A stretch of 64,000 nt of DNA, taken from Eubacteriales bacterium. Its GTDB lineage: Bacteria; Bacillota; Clostridia; Oscillospirales; Oscillospiraceae. The DNA is taken from positions 124,001 to 188,000 of the forward strand of contig JAUNPV010000002.1 in the NCBI GenBank assembly GCA_030536515.1, given 5' to 3'. Under the pieces are notes generated by a model that saw only the letters and a list, made by a program, of their open reading frames with translations, did not search any database and was not told the origin of the DNA. Positions 61,138-64,000 of this stretch are shown piece after piece (within the stretch, counting starts at the first letter, position 1; each line of letters begins with the position of its first letter). A program made the position numbers and the translations under genes.

Positions 61138-64000
61138 ATGAAAAGAAAGGTTTTTGCACTGCTGATGGCAGTGTGCCTGCTGGTGGGGTATCTGCCCACC
61201 CAGGTGTTCGCCGAGGACTTGCCTGCTTGTCACCCGAAGCATGACGACACGTGCAAGTACGTAGAAAAAGTGGAAGCACAGCCATGCAAGCATGAGCATG
61301 ACGATAACTGCGGCTATGTTGCCGCAACGGATGGGGTGCCCTGCTCATGCACGGACACCAACGGCGATGGAAGCATTAACCATACCGATGGCTGTGGCTA
61401 CGTTGCCGCTGTTCCGGAGCATTGCAACCACAAGCACGACTCCGCCTGTGGCTACCAGGCAGCCGTAGAGGGCCATGAATGCGAGCATTCCTGCAGCGAG
61501 TGCCAGCCTGGAAGCCTAGCCCAGAAAGCAGCCGAGCAGGATACCTGCACCTGTGTGACCAAGTGCAGCGAGGGTTCCATCGATGAAGCCTGCCCTGTTT
61601 GCAAGGACAACTATGCAGTCTGCGCCAGTACCACAGGGCCTGCCCCCGCTCCTGCTGTGTCTGAAGCCGTCCAGAAGGTTCTGGACCTGCTGAAAGAATT
61701 GGAGGGCACCTACTCCGCCGAGGGACTTACCGACGAAGTAATGGCGCAGATTGAAAAGGTATTGGCTGACTATGACGCCCTGTCCGACGAGGATAAGGGT
61801 CAAGTCGCCCAGGAGCGGAAAACAAAGCTGGAAGCACTGAGAAACCAAATCGCTCCCCCGACCCAGGACGATACACAGGACAGCACACCCCCTGTGGGGG
61901 AAAACGTCCAGACTGTGAACGCCAAGCTGAAAGCCCTGCCCGAAACTGTAGCTACCCCTGAGGAGCTGGCCGCACAGGCAGAAGCCGCCGCTGCGGCCCG
62001 GGAGGCCTATGATGCTTTGACCGCCGAAGAAAAGGCCCAGGTGGATGCCGCCCTCCTTGCCCGGCTGACAAGCCTGGAAGCCCTGGCAGCTCTGCAAGCC
62101 CGGATAGATGCACTGCCCAGTCAAGAAGAACTGAAAGCACTGACCACTGAGCAGCTGAATGCCATCTATAACGACAATCTGCTGCCCATTCGTGCCGAGC
62201 TGGACACCCTCACCAGCAAGGAAGCCCTGAATCTTAGCAAGCTGGAGGCAGCGGAACAGTTTTTCACCAGCCTGATTACCCCGCTTCCGGAGGTTCCAGA
62301 GTTTGAGCCAGTCGTTCCTCCTTCGCTCCCCGACAACCAGGACCGTGTTTCCCAGTCCAAGACTGCTACCAATCTGGATGAAAACTTCAAATCCCGGGTG
62401 ACCCTTTCCCTGCCCTCCGCCGAGGAAAAGCTGGTATCCGATGTCGTGTTTGTGCTGGACAAATCCACCAGTGCTTCCCTTGAGGACCAGGCTTTGTCGA
62501 TGCTGAATAAGTTGAAAGAACAGATTGCCGGCAACAATGCCGCTGTTAAGGTCGGCGTGGTAATTTTCAATAAGGTCGCAAATGTCAGCGGTTTCTATGA
62601 TCTGTCCACCCAGTACAGTAACATTGAGGCAGCTATCAAGCAAAAAATCGAGTCCGGCACCAACACCCACGCCGGACTTCTGGCTGGCAAAACCATGTTG
62701 GACAATGACACATCTGTGGATGCAGACCGGAAGTATCTGATTTTTGTCAGCGATGGCATTACATATATGTACAATGCGACCCCCACCGTTACAGCTTGGA
62801 CATTCTTAAATGACAATACCTATTCAAACTGGGCAGGTCCCGAAAATTACGAGAGCAAATATGACAGTAACAACCCTCCCGAAGACTGGATGAAATTCTT
62901 TGCTGACGTTGGCGGCCAAGTTAAAGGCCAGGGTACTGAATTCGAATATCCTTATGAAGGTAAAGTTATCAAAGCAACCCCCAATGATACTGAAAAGAAC
63001 TATGCAAACTCTGTTGACAAGGCATTGTATCTAACCTATCAAACCTATTGTGACCTTGCAAAATCCGGATACCACTGCTATGCCATGACCGCAGAGTCCA
63101 GCGGTGCTGAAGGAAATCCCTGGGGACCCAGCTTTATGAATTTCCTGGCAAAGGACGAAACCGTCGACTTTGAATCCATCCAAAATGATATTCTTTACCT
63201 GGTCGATAACGGCTCTGTCGTAAAGGACTACATCGGTTATGTGGAAGGTGATTATAACTTCGACTTTGTCGATGGCGACGGCATGATTCTAAAAGTGGGT
63301 GAGGTCAGCTACAACGCCGTTAAACTAGAAAATAACAAATACGGCTTCAAGCCCGTTGGCAGTGACTACGCCTACACGGTGGAATACATTCCCGGTGACA
63401 AAAAGGGCGATGAACATTTTGTATGGACCATCAATGAACCCATTACCAACTTCGCCCCTGTGCAGCTGAATTACACCGTCCAGCTGACGAATCCCAAAAC
63501 CGCAGACGGCAAATACGGTATCTATGATTCCAATGGCAGCAACCCCAATTCCACAGGGCTCTACACCAACACCTCCGCTACCCTTTCCCCCAAAGACAGC
63601 AGCGGTAAGCCCGGTGATTCCATTGATTTTCCCAAGCCCACCGTTTCCTACGAGATTTTCAGCATTAACGTAGAAAAGCACTGGGATGACAGCAATAACT
63701 CCGACAAAATCCGTCCCGACAGTGTGACCGTCCGTCTGTATAAAAACGGCAATGACACCAATGAAACAATCACCCTGAGCGAGGACAACGGCTGGAAAGG
63801 CTCCTTTACAGGGCTTCGGCTGATGAAGGGGGATAAATACACCGTATCTGAGGAAGCCGTTACCGGATACACCTCCAAAGTTTCCGGTGACCAAGCAACG
63901 GGTTTCACCATCACCAACACCCACGTTGTCCCCGAACCTGTGAACATCTCCGTCAAGAAGGTCTGGGACGATGAAGAGAATGCAGACGGTTTCCGGCCCG
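61138..64000 (+). CDS. Large VWA and Cna-B surface adhesin (C-terminus outside window)
   Basis: At least 954 residues, running off the right edge. Order: signal peptide (VFALLMAVCLLVGYLPTQVFA), a Cys/His-rich repeat region (about residues 25-130, units like C-HEHDDNCGYV), a long helical segment (about 175-395, E/A/L-rich), a von Willebrand A domain with MIDAS motif DKSTS (in VVFVLDKSTSASLE), then Cna-B domains near the end (VEKHWDDSNNSDKIRPDSVTVRLYKNG and VKKVWDDEENADGFRP). It resembles tip pilins; an LPXTG signal is expected beyond the window. TAGGAGG precedes ATG 61138. Confidence 0.9.
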   Translation, partial: MKRKVFALLMAVCLLVGYLPTQVFAEDLPACHPKHDDTCKYVEKVEAQPCKHEHDDNCGYVAATDGVPCSCTDTNGDGSINHTDGCGYVAAVPEHCNHKHDSACGYQAAVEGHECEHSCSECQPGSLAQKAAEQDTCTCVTKCSEGSIDEACPVCKDNYAVCASTTGPAPAPAVSEAVQKVLDLLKELEGTYSAEGLTDEVMAQIEKVLADYDALSDEDKGQVAQERKTKLEALRNQIAPPTQDDTQDSTPPVGENVQTVNAKLKALPETVATPEELAAQAEAAAAAREAYDALTAEEKAQVDAALLARLTSLEALAALQARIDALPSQEELKALTTEQLNAIYNDNLLPIRAELDTLTSKEALNLSKLEAAEQFFTSLITPLPEVPEFEPVVPPSLPDNQDRVSQSKTATNLDENFKSRVTLSLPSAEEKLVSDVVFVLDKSTSASLEDQALSMLNKLKEQIAGNNAAVKVGVVIFNKVANVSGFYDLSTQYSNIEAAIKQKIESGTNTHAGLLAGKTMLDNDTSVDADRKYLIFVSDGITYMYNATPTVTAWTFLNDNTYSNWAGPENYESKYDSNNPPEDWMKFFADVGGQVKGQGTEFEYPYEGKVIKATPNDTEKNYANSVDKALYLTYQTYCDLAKSGYHCYAMTAESSGAEGNPWGPSFMNFLAKDETVDFESIQNDILYLVDNGSVVKDYIGYVEGDYNFDFVDGDGMILKVGEVSYNAVKLENNKYGFKPVGSDYAYTVEYIPGDKKGDEHFVWTINEPITNFAPVQLNYTVQLTNPKTADGKYGIYDSNGSNPNSTGLYTNTSATLSPKDSSGKPGDSIDFPKPTVSYEIFSINVEKHWDDSNNSDKIRPDSVTVRLYKNGNDTNETITLSEDNGWKGSFTGLRLMKGDKYTVSEEAVTGYTSKVSGDQATGFTITNTHVVPEPVNISVKKVWDDEENADGFRP

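Overview
The window reads as chromosome of a GC-rich, spore-forming Firmicute of the class Clostridia, most likely an Oscillospiraceae/Ruminococcaceae-type gut bacterium. Evidence: a complete spoIIA operon (anti-anti-sigma, anti-sigma, sigma F), yunB, a Spo0A-like regulator, T-box and glycine riboswitches, LPXTG pilin with sortase, and Firmicute-type ribosome binding sites (AGGAGG) throughout. No taxonomic search was possible, so this is inference.

Layout. 1-7.3 kb (minus): ligA (cut by the window start), yunB, pcrA, a 213-bp inverted-repeat element, spoIIAA-AB-AC and two small genes. 7.3-10.9 kb (minus): valS behind a T-box, then pcp. 11-18.9 kb: a polyprenyl-phosphate-type glycosyltransferase, an AT-rich regulator/membrane pair, recQ, and a two-component system followed by a lipoprotein gene that appears to be its target (same 11-bp-spaced boxes in both promoters). 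19-26.9 kb: a mobile-element remnant with a TnpX-like serine recombinase, TnpW, a sigma-like gene, a KTR protein and a second two-component system with a secreted protein, bounded on the right by tRNA-Pro and on the left by tRNA-3'-end-like debris. 27-33.9 kb: ferredoxin-type aldo-keto reductase cluster, nitrilase, a two-gene pilus locus (pilin plus class C sortase), radical SAM and AlkZ-like proteins. 33.9-36.7 kb: an AT-rich MerR/ABC-transporter module that truncates a small gene. 36.8-46.2 kb: XRE-TPR regulator, glyA with glycine riboswitch, HAD phosphatase, pyk, asnB and a peptidoglycan-binding operon. 46.4-57.2 kb: pgsA-like, tRNA-Ser genes, a Spo0A paralogue, a repeat-controlled acyltransferase, a 20-residue peptide gene, nucleoside phosphorylase, metY-metA, hydrolases, asnA, TraX. 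57.3-64 kb: DHHW/MBOAT surface O-acylation pair, tRNA-Ser, and an XRE repressor divergent from a large VWA/Cna-B surface adhesin that runs off the window.

Most interesting signals. (1) Two of three tRNA-Ser genes are followed by a ~130-nt element of identical architecture: an inverted copy of the tRNA 3' end, three hairpins whose stems covary between the copies, then a direct copy of the tRNA 3' end. The tRNA-Pro terminator and an orphan structure near 19.1 kb follow a similar plan. (2) An acyltransferase gene carries nine GGAA repeats just after its start codon and is presently out of frame by one unit, the hallmark of phase variation. (3) Two unrelated two-component systems each show a shared box in the promoters of the regulator and of a neighbouring exported protein. 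(4) A promoter-peptide-terminator unit encodes a 20-residue, three-cysteine peptide. (5) Two matched operators lie between an XRE regulator and the large adhesin.
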